Below are positions 1 through 5,411 of a stretch of DNA of 6,178 nt, piece by piece. The notes beneath the pieces are model-generated. The model was not told the origin of the DNA and made no database searches. It saw only the letters and a program-made list of their open reading frames with translations. The position numbers and the translations under genes are program-made. Position 1 is the stretch's first letter. Each line of letters opens with the position of its first letter. Source of the stretch: JAHEIJ01 sp040235565 (GTDB lineage Bacteria; Pseudomonadota; Gammaproteobacteria; UBA6429; Thiohalophilaceae); NCBI GenBank assembly GCA_040235565.1, contig JBECLA010000150.1, forward strand, positions 1 to 6,178. The letters run 5' to 3'.

Positions 1-91
1 GTCGGGTTTCCAGCGTAACCAATTCGGCAGAATGTACGGTGAACGCACTAACAAGAAAAATGATTGCAAGGAAAATCCGTGTCAGTTTCAT
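1..91 (-). CDS. N-terminus of a secreted protein (partial, cut by window edge)
   Basis: Only the first 30 codons are present. The start is the ATG complementary to 89-91, preceded by GGGAGG with an 8-base spacer, which is a good ribosome binding site. The peptide begins MKLTRIFLAIIFLVSAFTVH and continues SAELVTLETR. This is a typical Sec signal peptide: two basic residues, a hydrophobic core from about residue 6 to 18, and a likely signal peptidase I site after H-S-A (residue 22). The mature protein would therefore be periplasmic or secreted. The few mature residues (LVTLETR) faintly recall the start of some exported alpha/beta hydrolases, but this is far too short to assign a function. It lies 79 bases downstream of the small membrane protein gene on the same strand, and may be co-transcribed or have its own promoter in the AT-rich gap. 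Confidence 0.75.
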   Translation of the reverse strand, partial: MKLTRIFLAIIFLVSAFTVHSAELVTLETR

Positions 92-170
92 TGATATTGC
101 CTCCCTTCATTTGATAGACAGTGACAACACGATTATTTAAATAAATTATTGTTATCAATTCTCACCTGCT
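92..170 (-). promoter_or_regulatory. AT-rich spacer, possible weak promoter for the secreted-protein gene
   Basis: This 79-base gap is strikingly AT-rich. It contains a perfect 12-base palindrome, TTATTTAAATAA, at 133-144. On the minus strand a good -35-like hexamer TTGATA (complement of 153-158) is followed after 15 bases by AATAAT (complement of 132-137). The spacing is short, so the promoter call is weak. The palindrome could equally be a binding site or simply reflect AT richness. No terminator hairpin with a T-run is visible after the upstream gene. Confidence 0.25.
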
Positions 171-314
171 TCATCGCCGGATAAAAACCAATACTCCTGC
201 AACGAGTGCCAGAATCCCCATAACAATGGATTGATATTTAAAACTAAGCTGGATAACCGAAGTTAATCCATATAAAACCAACCAGGCTCCCAAAACATAC
301 GGCCACAATTTCAT
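171..314 (-). CDS. Small two-helix membrane protein, 47 residues, unknown function
   Basis: The ATG is complementary to 312-314 and the stop TGA to 171-173. GGGAG stands six bases upstream of the start, a good ribosome binding site that supports a real gene despite the length. The product starts MKLWPYVLGAWLVLYGLTSV and ends in FIRR. There are two hydrophobic stretches, about residues 5-22 and 30-45, separated by a short polar turn containing K26, Y27, Q28 and S29. The C-terminal RR suggests a cytoplasmic C-terminus by the positive-inside rule. The protein looks like an inner-membrane hairpin with a glycine-containing second helix. Small proteins of this style are common in proteobacteria and mostly uncharacterised. 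It lies between the YciI-like gene and the secreted-protein gene on the same strand, with gaps of 127 and 79 bases. Its role is unknown. Confidence 0.7.
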   Translation of the reverse strand: MKLWPYVLGAWLVLYGLTSVIQLSFKYQSIVMGILALVAGVLVFIRR

Positions 315-356
315 TATTTTCTCCCATTGAAATAAAATCTAAACCAACAATACAGT

Positions 357-377
357 AAAAAATTCCATTGAATATTT
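357..377 (-). terminator. Weak AT-rich terminator-like hairpin after the yciI-like gene
   Basis: Read on the minus strand, the short stem ATTC/GAAT with loop AATG (arms complementary to 370-373 and 362-365) runs straight into six T residues. Beyond a T-T mismatch, three more A-T pairs can form. The stem is short and has little GC, so any termination would be inefficient. It could partly separate the YciI-like gene from the small membrane protein gene. Confidence 0.25.
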
Positions 378-398
378 ATGGGCGCTATTGGCTTATAT

Positions 399-440
399 CA
401 GAACCAATCGCGTTCCCTTTTCTCTATTTTTTTGGTTCTG
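399..440. repeat. 9-base perfect inverted repeat just after the yciI-like stop codon
   Basis: CAGAACCAA at 399-407 and TTGGTTCTG at 432-440 are perfect complements with a 24-base loop. The right arm lies one base beyond the stop codon of the YciI-like gene (442-444), so in its mRNA the structure forms in the immediate 3' untranslated region. No T-run follows the stem on the minus strand, so it is not a standard intrinsic terminator. It may stabilise the 3' end or be a protein binding site. Confidence 0.4.
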
Positions 441-441
441 G

Positions 442-729
442 TTAATGACACAGAAATTGAAGACGTTCATCAGCTTTTGCTGGCTTGATTTCAATAATTT
501 CTGCGCTTACCACATGATTTTTCACAAACGGATCGGTGTTTACCCTGCTTTGAAGATCGGACAGCGTGGTATTATGAGCCATAATCCCGCCGCCCAGATC
601 AGGTTGAAGACTTCCGACCATCAAAAAGACATCCTCATCAAAACCACGTTTGATCCACTCGTTGTGGCCTTCCATAAATTGACCGGCCTGGTTTTTATTC
701 TCAGAAAATTCAAGCAGTACGATAAACAT
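442..729 (-). CDS. YciI-like (YCII domain) small protein
   Basis: This is a 95-residue protein with AGGAGA seven bases before its ATG. The sequence fits the YciI/YCII-related family, a dimeric alpha-beta (ferredoxin-like) fold of about 90-100 residues: an initial beta strand MFIVLLEF, a helix carrying H22 and W25 (GHNEWIKRG), a strand FLMVGSL, the turn containing D44 and G46-G48, then the DPFVKNHVVSAEIIEIKP segment (66-83) typical of the family's C-terminal half. Family members have a conserved His and Asp proposed to be catalytic; H22 is the likely His, and the matching Asp is uncertain (D33 or D44). YciI proteins are often found near catabolic and oxidoreductase genes, and the exact reaction is usually unknown. 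There is no signal peptide, so it is cytoplasmic. It starts 65 bases after the exported hydrolase gene and is probably co-transcribed with it. Confidence 0.8.
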   Translation of the reverse strand: MFIVLLEFSENKNQAGQFMEGHNEWIKRGFDEDVFLMVGSLQPDLGGGIMAHNTTLSDLQSRVNTDPFVKNHVVSAEIIEIKPAKADERLQFLCH

Positions 730-794
730 CGGATGTTCTCCTGTTGTCTTTCCTTAATCGGGGTTTGAGAGATAGCGCCTGTATTAATCGAAAT

Positions 795-1895
795 TCAGCG
801 AAGATATTCTGGGACGTACTCAGGTATCATTCCCGTTTCAAGATAGGGTGCGGTGACCATCTCATAGTAATCCGCCCCTTTCTCAAACCAACGTGTCCAG
901 GATTCTTTCCAATCGTCCGGCATCTCCGCGGGGATCCAGAAACTGTCCGGAATTGTTTCAGACGGAACGGACTTGTTGATCAATTCCACCTCGGCGGTGA
1001 CCACGCCTTCCCCGCTCTTCTGAGATCGACGGGCCAGCACCTTGCCCTGCGCATCGACGATCATGGCTTCACCCAGAAACGCCGAGTTATACGGCACGTC
1101 GGGAAGCTCCGGGCTGAAGAAGCCTTCGAAGTTACCGGCATGGGAACCATGTACCACCGGCACACCCAGCATTTTTGCCATCCGAGGCGCGGCTTGTTTC
1201 AACATTGTGAGGTTCGCAGCCCTTCGGGGACTGTCCGGATCTGCCTCGTCAGGCAGGGTCCACCAGCAGGAACCCCCCACTACCAGATTGACCTTGTTCA
1301 GCAGTCGCTTCGCCGTTTGCGAGCGAATAAATTCCCAACACAGAACAGAGCCAACGGGGCCAATCGGGGTCGACATCACCCCGTCATCGCTCCCCCCCTT
1401 GTAGTAGCAGTTTTCCCAATAGGTAGGAAAATCCTTGTCATGCTGTACAACCTGACCGTCCGGAAAAACCAGCACAAAGGTATTGAATACCCCTTGCGTA
1501 CGCTGCGCGAGAAACGATCCGCCGATCACTACATTTCCTTCGCGCGAAAGTTCTTTTAACATCTTGAGCGGTGCACCGTCGATCGGTTGTATCGCCTTGA
1601 GCATATCCGGATGGAACGCTGCGGCAGAGGTAAACATCTCCGGTAAAATAATCCATTGCGCCCCTTGCTGCATGGCCTTGCGGATAAGCTGTTCTGCCTG
1701 ATTCATATTCGACTGGGCATCACCCAGCCTGGGGGCCATCTGGATAGCGGCAACGTTTAGTCGTGTTGGTGACATTGCTGGCGCTGCAGAATTTTTACCC
1801 GTAGCAGCTTGTGCATTGACCCGGGTGCCGCACATTAAGAGACCAGCCGCCAGCCATTTGTTGAACCGCCGTCTGGAAAACGATGAGCGAGCCAT
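795..1895 (-). CDS. Tat-exported carbon-nitrogen hydrolase (nitrilase superfamily)
   Basis: This 366-residue protein starts with a twin-arginine signal peptide: SRRRFNK at residues 7-13, a hydrophobic stretch at about 14-22, and a probable signal peptidase site after AQA (28-30). The hydrolase domain spans about residues 45-305. The Glu-Lys-Cys triad of the superfamily is visible: E86 in ILPEMF, K154 in HDKDFPT and C186 in VLCWEF. The CWE signature and the spacing H-x-K-x-x-P-T-x-x-E resemble true nitrilases more than the amidase or ureidopropionase branches, but substrate class cannot be fixed: nitrile, amide or carbamoyl compounds are all possible. The C-terminal tail (about 306-366) is rich in W, P, E and Y and may aid dimerisation or cover the active site. 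GGAG lies eight bases before the ATG. Most nitrilases are cytoplasmic, so folded export to the periplasm is notable. The upstream neighbour is a TSUP transporter (73-base gap) and the downstream one a YciI-like gene. Confidence 0.9.
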   Translation of the reverse strand: MARSSFSRRRFNKWLAAGLLMCGTRVNAQAATGKNSAAPAMSPTRLNVAAIQMAPRLGDAQSNMNQAEQLIRKAMQQGAQWIILPEMFTSAAAFHPDMLKAIQPIDGAPLKMLKELSREGNVVIGGSFLAQRTQGVFNTFVLVFPDGQVVQHDKDFPTYWENCYYKGGSDDGVMSTPIGPVGSVLCWEFIRSQTAKRLLNKVNLVVGGSCWWTLPDEADPDSPRRAANLTMLKQAAPRMAKMLGVPVVHGSHAGNFEGFFSPELPDVPYNSAFLGEAMIVDAQGKVLARRSQKSGEGVVTAEVELINKSVPSETIPDSFWIPAEMPDDWKESWTRWFEKGADYYEMVTAPYLETGMIPEYVPEYLR

Positions 1896-1968
1896 AACGT
1901 TATCTCCTTTTGACCGGTTATATTAATCTAGCGTAAATGCCATTTGGGTCATTGCGACCCTGTTTTTC
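1896..1968 (-). other. Intercistronic spacer with a small GC hairpin
   Basis: The 73-base gap between the transporter stop and the hydrolase start contains the hairpin GGGTC-ATTGC-GACCC at 1946-1960. On the minus strand, the direction of the flanking genes, it is not followed by a T-run, so it should not stop transcription. On the plus strand TGTTTTTCTT follows it, but no plus-strand gene is expected there. The gap also holds the hydrolase ribosome binding site (AAGGAG). The genes are probably co-transcribed. Confidence 0.35.
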
Positions 1969-2721
1969 TTATGTTGCTCTACTGAATGCCATGAGAACAA
2001 TATAAACACTCAGCAAGAGCAGCGAAACAAAAAATACTCTTCTAAACCATACCTCGGAAAGATCTTGCCTGATCCGCTGACCGAACAGCATGCCGATGAC
2101 AGCGGGAAGCAGGGATGCCAGTGAAACCATCCCGTTTTGCACGGTCAGGAACGCATTTTGTTGCAGGGCAATACCAAGCGCCAGGGTCGTGACCATAAAC
2201 AGGATCCCCATGGCCTGCACCAGTACATCTCGCGATAACCCCAGTGACTGAAGATACATCACCCCCGGGACCACGGCTGACCCGGTCATTCCCATGAACA
2301 CCCCATTCATTGAGCCCAGCAAGGGACCGAGCCAGACCTCATGCCGCGGCGAGGTCTTGAAATGCATTCCGCCCAGATTGACGATCGAGTAAACCATCAG
2401 CAGCAAGCCCAGCAGCGCGGAAAGCCAGGCCAAATCCACACGCGTAAGTGCGCCGGCACCTATCCACACGGTGATGGCAGCCAACAGAAAAAACGGCCAC
2501 AAGCGCGCTACCAGCACCTTGCCATTGCCACCGACCAGTGCTTGCCAGACATTGGTGAAAAACGTCGGTATCACGATCAACGCCATCGCGCTGGGCAAAT
2601 CAATGATCACTGCCAACAGGGCCAGACTGACCGATGGTAGCCCGAGGCCAATGACGCCTTTCACCACGCCTCCGATCAAGAAAGCGCCGGCGATGGCGAC
2701 AATAGTGACAGGTTCAAACAT
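1969..2721 (-). CDS. TSUP/TauE-SafE family membrane transporter
   Basis: This 250-residue, very hydrophobic protein has about eight predicted membrane helices: roughly residues 6-27, 31-52, 72-92, 97-116, 130-158, 166-187, 196-215 and 226-246. It carries the family's two related glycine-rich motifs, one per half: GGVVKGVIGLGLPS at about 17-30 and GSMNGVFMGMTGSAVVPG at about 136-153. TSUP proteins (formerly DUF81) move anions such as sulfite, sulfoacetate, taurine-derived products or organic acids across the inner membrane. The length matches the family. The Shine-Dalgarno match is weak (GGATCG, about 8 bases before the ATG), so translation may be modest. It is the first gene after the katG terminator and is followed closely by the exported hydrolase gene, which suggests it carries that enzyme's substrate or product. 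The cargo cannot be read from sequence. Confidence 0.88.
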   Translation of the reverse strand: MFEPVTIVAIAGAFLIGGVVKGVIGLGLPSVSLALLAVIIDLPSAMALIVIPTFFTNVWQALVGGNGKVLVARLWPFFLLAAITVWIGAGALTRVDLAWLSALLGLLLMVYSIVNLGGMHFKTSPRHEVWLGPLLGSMNGVFMGMTGSAVVPGVMYLQSLGLSRDVLVQAMGILFMVTTLALGIALQQNAFLTVQNGMVSLASLLPAVIGMLFGQRIRQDLSEVWFRRVFFVSLLLLSVYIVLMAFSRAT

Positions 2722-2741
2722 TTTGGAACGATCCAGATTTT

Positions 2742-2762
2742 AGGTATTTTTATTCCTTACCT
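2742..2762. repeat. Inverted repeat AGGTA-N11-TACCT upstream of the transporter gene
   Basis: AGGTA at 2742-2746 and TACCT at 2758-2762 form a five-base dyad with an 11-base AT-rich spacer. It lies just upstream of the transporter ribosome binding region and next to a longer dyad with the same spacer length. It may be a secondary operator or an mRNA leader hairpin. A five-base arm alone could easily occur by chance. Confidence 0.25.
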
Positions 2763-2764
2763 GA

Positions 2765-2791
2765 TATTAAATCACTCCCACTCATTTAATA
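2765..2791. promoter_or_regulatory. 27-base dyad TATTAAAT-N11-ATTTAATA, probable operator
   Basis: TATTAAAT at 2765-2772 and ATTTAATA at 2784-2791 are perfect 8-base inverted arms around an 11-base spacer (the central bases are CTCCC-rich). It lies between the katG terminator and the transporter gene, about 45 bases before the transporter start, where a promoter is expected. The pattern T-N11-A with inverted arms is the classic shape of a LysR-type regulator box. No LysR gene is present in the window, so the regulator is unknown. No convincing -35/-10 pair could be fixed, although AT-rich -10-like hexamers (TAATAT, TAAAAT) lie here on the minus strand. Confidence 0.45.
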
Positions 2792-2799
2792 CGCGAAAT

Positions 2800-2830
2800 A
2801 AAAAAAGGGACAGAAAAATAATTCTGTCCC
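2800..2830 (-). terminator. Intrinsic terminator of katG
   Basis: A perfect 9-base-pair stem, GGGACAGAA at 2807-2815 with TTCTGTCCC at 2822-2830, encloses a 6-base loop. Read on the minus strand it is followed by seven T residues (complement of 2800-2806) and more T just beyond. It lies 35 bases after the katG stop codon. On the plus strand only CCC then TTTT follows, so it acts mainly for the minus strand. It should separate katG from the transporter unit. Confidence 0.9.
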
Positions 2831-2865
2831 CCCTTTTGCTGTTACGCTGAAACGCTGTGCCAGGA

Positions 2866-5025
2866 CTAGGCCAGGTCAAAGCGGTCCGCGTTCATCACCT
2901 TGACCCAGGCGGCGACGAAGTCCTGCACGAACTTTTCCTTGTTGTCATCCTGTGCATAGACCTCGGCATAGGCACGAAGGATCGAATTGGAGCCGAAGAC
3001 GAGATCCACGCGTGTTGCCGTCCACCTGACCTTATCCGTCTTGCGGTCACGGATTTCATACAGGTTACTACCGGCCGGCTGCCACGTGTAATTCATATCG
3101 GTCAGGTTGACGAAAAAGTCGTTGCTCAACACCCCTTCACGATCGGTGAACACACCATGTTGGGTACCGCCATGGTTGGTGCCAAGTACCCGCATGCCGC
3201 CAACCAGCACCGTCATCTCAGGAGCAGTCAGCCCCATCAATTGCGTGCGGTCGAGCATCAATTCTTCGGCGCTGACGGCATAGTCCTTTTTGAGCCAGTT
3301 GCGATAACCATCATTGATGGGCTCCAGCGGTTCGAAGGAATCGCAATCAGTCATCTGGTCGGTTGTATCCCCGCGACCAGGCGCGAAGGGCACGGTTACA
3401 TCGACACCGGCGGCCCTGGCAGCCTGCTCGACACCGACGTTACCGGCCAGCACGATCACATCCGCCACACTGGCGCCACTCTCGGCCGCGATGGGTTCAA
3501 GCACAGCCAGCACCTTGTTCAGACGCCGGGGCTCGTTGCCTTCCCAGTCCTTCTGCGGGGCCAGGCGGATGCGCGCACCGTTAGCACCGCCGCGATTATC
3601 CGAACCGCGAAAGGTCCGGGCGCTGTCCCAGGCGGTGGCCACCATCTCGCCAATACTCAGATCGCTGGCGGCAATCCTGTCCTTCACCGCCTGGACATCG
3701 TAGTCGGTACGACCGGCAGGAACCGGATCCTGCCAGATCAGGTCTTCCTTGGGCACATCGGGACCGATGTAACGTGTCCTGGGCCCCATGTCACGGTGGG
3801 TCAGTTTGAACCAGGCGCGCGCAAAGGCATCATTGAAAGCGTCAGGATCAGCGCGGAACTTCTCCATGATTTCGCGGTAGGTCGGATCCATTTTCATCGC
3901 CATGTCGGCGTCGGTCATGATCGGTTTGCAGCGGATGGAGGGATCTTCCACATCCACGGGCATGTCTTCTTCCTTGATGTCGATGGGTTCCCACTGCCAG
4001 GCACCGGCCGGGCTTTTCACCGATTGCCACTCGTGATCCAGCAGCATGTCGAAGTAACCCATGTCAAACCGGGTCGGGTCAGACGTCCACGCACCTTCGA
4101 TACCACTGGTGACCGTGTCACGGCCAATACCGCGCTGGGTGTGATTGTTCCAGCCCAGACCCTGCTCTTCGAGAGCGGCCGCTTCGGGTTCCGGGCCCAG
4201 CAGCGCCGCGTCGCCGTTGCCGTGGGTTTTACCTACGGTATGACCACCGGCGGTCAGGGCAACGGTTTCCTCATCGTTCATCGCCATGCGTTCAAAGGTC
4301 ACACGCACATCGTGGGCGGTTTTGAGGGGATCCGGATTACCGTCCACGCCCTCGGGGTTAACGTAAATCAGACCCATCATCACCGCGGCCAGTGGATTTT
4401 CCAGATCCCGCTCGCCGGAGTAACGGCTGCCTTCGCTACCGGTGGGAGCCAGCCATTCCTTCTCCGAACCCCAGTAGGTGTCAATTTCCGGATGCCAGAT
4501 ATCTTCGCGGCCAAAGCCGAAGCCGAAGGTTTTCAAACCCATGGATTCATAGGCAATGGTGCCCGCATAGGCAATCAGGTCAGCCCAGCTGAGCTGGTTA
4601 CCGTATTTCTTCTTGATCGGCCAGAGCAGACGACGCGCCTTGTCCAGGTTGGCGTTGTCCGGCCAGGAGTTGAGCGGCGCAAAGCGCTGGTTGCCGGTAC
4701 CGGCACCACCGCGGCCGTCAGCGATACGATAGGACCCGGCCGCATGCCAGGACATGCGGATCATCAGCCCCCCATAGTGACCCCAGTCCGCCGGCCACCA
4801 GTCCTGGCTGTCCGTCATCAATGCGTGCAGGTCTTGCTTGAGCGCTTCGAAGTCGAGTTGCTTGACCGCTTCCCGATAATTGAATTCCTTTCCCATCGGA
4901 TTGGTCTTGGTATCGTGTTGATGCAGGATGTCGAGGTTCAGGGCCCTGGGCCACCATTCCATGTTTGACATGCCGCTCTCTGTAGCAGCGCCGTGCATCA
5001 CCGGGCATTTACTCATCTCGTTCAT
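2866..5025 (-). CDS. katG: Catalase-peroxidase KatG
   Basis: This 719-residue haem enzyme breaks down hydrogen peroxide (catalase) and oxidises small donors (peroxidase). Its length matches the usual 720-740. The N-terminal catalytic domain holds the distal triad R90, W93 and H94 (in RMSWHAAGSYR), the proximal haem ligand H262 (in GGHTVGKTHG) and the proximal W313. Aligned by spacing with M. tuberculosis KatG, the partner Asp is D374. The Met-Tyr-Trp crosslink that gives catalase activity can form: W93, Y221 (in GLIYVNPEG) and M247 (in RMAMND) are present. The mobile arginine is R418 (HRDMGPRTRY). The C-terminal, non-haem-binding duplicated domain runs from about 425 to 719. There is no signal peptide, so it is cytoplasmic. 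AAGGAG eight bases before the first ATG supports that start over the in-frame ATG three codons later (MSKCPVMHG). It has its own terminator and promoter region and is divergent from the secreted coiled-coil gene. Confidence 0.98.
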   Translation of the reverse strand: MNEMSKCPVMHGAATESGMSNMEWWPRALNLDILHQHDTKTNPMGKEFNYREAVKQLDFEALKQDLHALMTDSQDWWPADWGHYGGLMIRMSWHAAGSYRIADGRGGAGTGNQRFAPLNSWPDNANLDKARRLLWPIKKKYGNQLSWADLIAYAGTIAYESMGLKTFGFGFGREDIWHPEIDTYWGSEKEWLAPTGSEGSRYSGERDLENPLAAVMMGLIYVNPEGVDGNPDPLKTAHDVRVTFERMAMNDEETVALTAGGHTVGKTHGNGDAALLGPEPEAAALEEQGLGWNNHTQRGIGRDTVTSGIEGAWTSDPTRFDMGYFDMLLDHEWQSVKSPAGAWQWEPIDIKEEDMPVDVEDPSIRCKPIMTDADMAMKMDPTYREIMEKFRADPDAFNDAFARAWFKLTHRDMGPRTRYIGPDVPKEDLIWQDPVPAGRTDYDVQAVKDRIAASDLSIGEMVATAWDSARTFRGSDNRGGANGARIRLAPQKDWEGNEPRRLNKVLAVLEPIAAESGASVADVIVLAGNVGVEQAARAAGVDVTVPFAPGRGDTTDQMTDCDSFEPLEPINDGYRNWLKKDYAVSAEELMLDRTQLMGLTAPEMTVLVGGMRVLGTNHGGTQHGVFTDREGVLSNDFFVNLTDMNYTWQPAGSNLYEIRDRKTDKVRWTATRVDLVFGSNSILRAYAEVYAQDDNKEKFVQDFVAAWVKVMNADRFDLA

Positions 5026-5033
5026 ATCGCGAT

Positions 5034-5039
5034 CTCCTT
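5034..5039 (-). promoter_or_regulatory. katG ribosome binding site
   Basis: The complement reads AAGGAG and is followed by an 8-base spacer to the ATG at 5025-5023. It places the start at the first ATG; for the alternative ATG three codons inside, the spacing would be 17 bases, which is too long. Confidence 0.85.
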
Positions 5040-5081
5040 GTCGGAATCAAATACGACTCATATTGGTGGGTAGTGATATTA

Positions 5082-5111
5082 CTTATAGTGATTGGTTGAT
5101 TATCTGGCCAA
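5082..5111 (-). promoter_or_regulatory. Candidate sigma-70-type promoter for katG
   Basis: On the minus strand TTGGCC (complement of 5106-5111) is followed after 18 bases by TATAAG (complement of 5082-5087), which matches the -10 consensus at five of six positions. Transcription would start near 5075, giving a leader of about 50 bases. The -35 match is moderate, as expected for a promoter that needs an activator. The consensus OxyR pattern of ATAG half-sites at 10-base steps was not found. Confidence 0.4.
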
Positions 5112-5139
5112 TATATTGTTCCGAATGTATTGATTGGTT
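5089..5139. repeat. Direct repeat TGATTGGTT x2 around the palindrome CAATATATTG
   Basis: TGATTGGTT occurs at 5089-5097 and again at 5131-5139, 42 bases apart, which is close to four helical turns. The perfect palindrome CAATATATTG (5109-5118) lies exactly midway between them. A third partial copy, ATTGGT, lies at 5062-5067. The first repeat also pairs as ATTGG (5091-5095) with CCAAT (5108-5112). The elements overlap the candidate katG -35 and spacer, so a regulatory role is plausible; the regulator is unknown. Confidence 0.35.
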
Positions 5140-5324
5140 TTTTCTATGAAAAGGACTTGGCGGTTCATCGGAAGAACCTCGCGCGATTATTATTCTTTAT
5201 GTTGCTTTAAGAGAATGTGAAGCTGTCCTTTTTATCCCGTCCCATCCAGACGAGTTGCCCGCTCGCTCGCACAGCCGGTGAATATATTAGCTATTACTAA
5301 TTAAAACCCATTTCACATTTTTTA

Positions 5325-5343
5325 AAATCCCATGAGGGGATTT
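5325..5343. repeat. 7-base-pair hairpin/palindrome AAATCCC-N5-GGGATTT
   Basis: AAATCCC at 5325-5331 and GGGATTT at 5337-5343 are perfect complements around the 5-base loop ATGAG. The element lies about 70 bases before the start of the plus-strand gene and overlaps a -10-like TAAAAT. No T-run follows on either strand, so it is not an intrinsic terminator. It could be an operator or a leader hairpin. Confidence 0.35.
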
Positions 5344-5347
5344 ACCC

Positions 5348-5411
5348 GGCGGTATCGCCCTAGTGAGTGAAGAGAAAAAAAACCACCACTGGAAAAAAAG
5401 GAGATACCGCC
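5348..5411 (+). promoter_or_regulatory. Leader inverted repeat ending at the start codon of the secreted coiled-coil gene
   Basis: GGCGGTATC at 5348-5356 is the perfect complement of GATACCGCC at 5403-5411. The second arm starts at the last base of the GGAG ribosome binding site (5400-5403) and ends one base before the ATG at 5412. If transcribed, pairing would cover the ribosome landing site. The left arm can instead fold locally as GGCG-GTAT-CGCC (5348-5359), so two exclusive structures are possible. It does not match a riboswitch class that I recognise. Confidence 0.4.

Larger units (their letters stand above)
5026..5411. promoter_or_regulatory. Divergent intergenic region between katG and the secreted coiled-coil gene
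   Basis: This 386-base stretch contains no convincing gene. The katG half (5026-5140) is AT-rich and carries the candidate promoter and repeats described separately. The middle (5149-5233) can fold as a closed multibranch structure: outer arms AAAAGGAC (5149-5156) and GTCCTTTT (5225-5232), an inner hairpin GGTTC/GAACC (5162-5178), and a second weaker one ATTCTTT/AGAGAAT further on. The right part has a TAAAAT -10-like hexamer at 5323-5328 without a clear -35, the hairpin AAATCCC/GGGATTT (5325-5343), and the leader repeats of the plus-strand gene. A 12-codon reading frame at 5332-5370 lacks a ribosome binding site. Confidence 0.6.

Noticed and set aside
381..779. 8-base inverted repeats GGCGCTAT (381-388) and ATAGCGCC (772-779) flanking the YciI-like gene
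   Set aside because: There is no target duplication, no transposase and no extension of the repeats. Eight bases at this distance can occur by chance, so this is not a mobile element.
744..1559. A 271-codon open frame on the plus strand opposite the exported hydrolase
   Set aside because: It is a shadow of the hydrolase gene, with no domain pattern and an implausible composition rich in R and H.
1930..1950. Possible sigma-54 promoter (TGGCAT...GC) before the exported hydrolase gene
   Set aside because: The distance between GG and GC is seven bases instead of the required ten.
2857..4968. A 703-codon open frame on the plus strand opposite katG
   Set aside because: It mirrors katG almost exactly, has no ribosome binding site and shows no recognisable domain. 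Long antisense frames are common opposite GC-rich genes. KatG on the minus strand has every catalytic residue.
5082..5101. Possible OxyR or Fur site in the katG promoter (GATAATC...CACTATAAG)
   Set aside because: Only the outer hexamers look similar. The spacing does not fit the OxyR ATAG half-site pattern, and the repeated GATAAT units of a Fur box are missing.
5332..5370. A 12-codon Arg-rich reading frame (MRGFTRRYRPSE) that could be a leader peptide
   Set aside because: There is no Shine-Dalgarno sequence before its ATG, and it overlaps a hairpin. Nothing supports translation.
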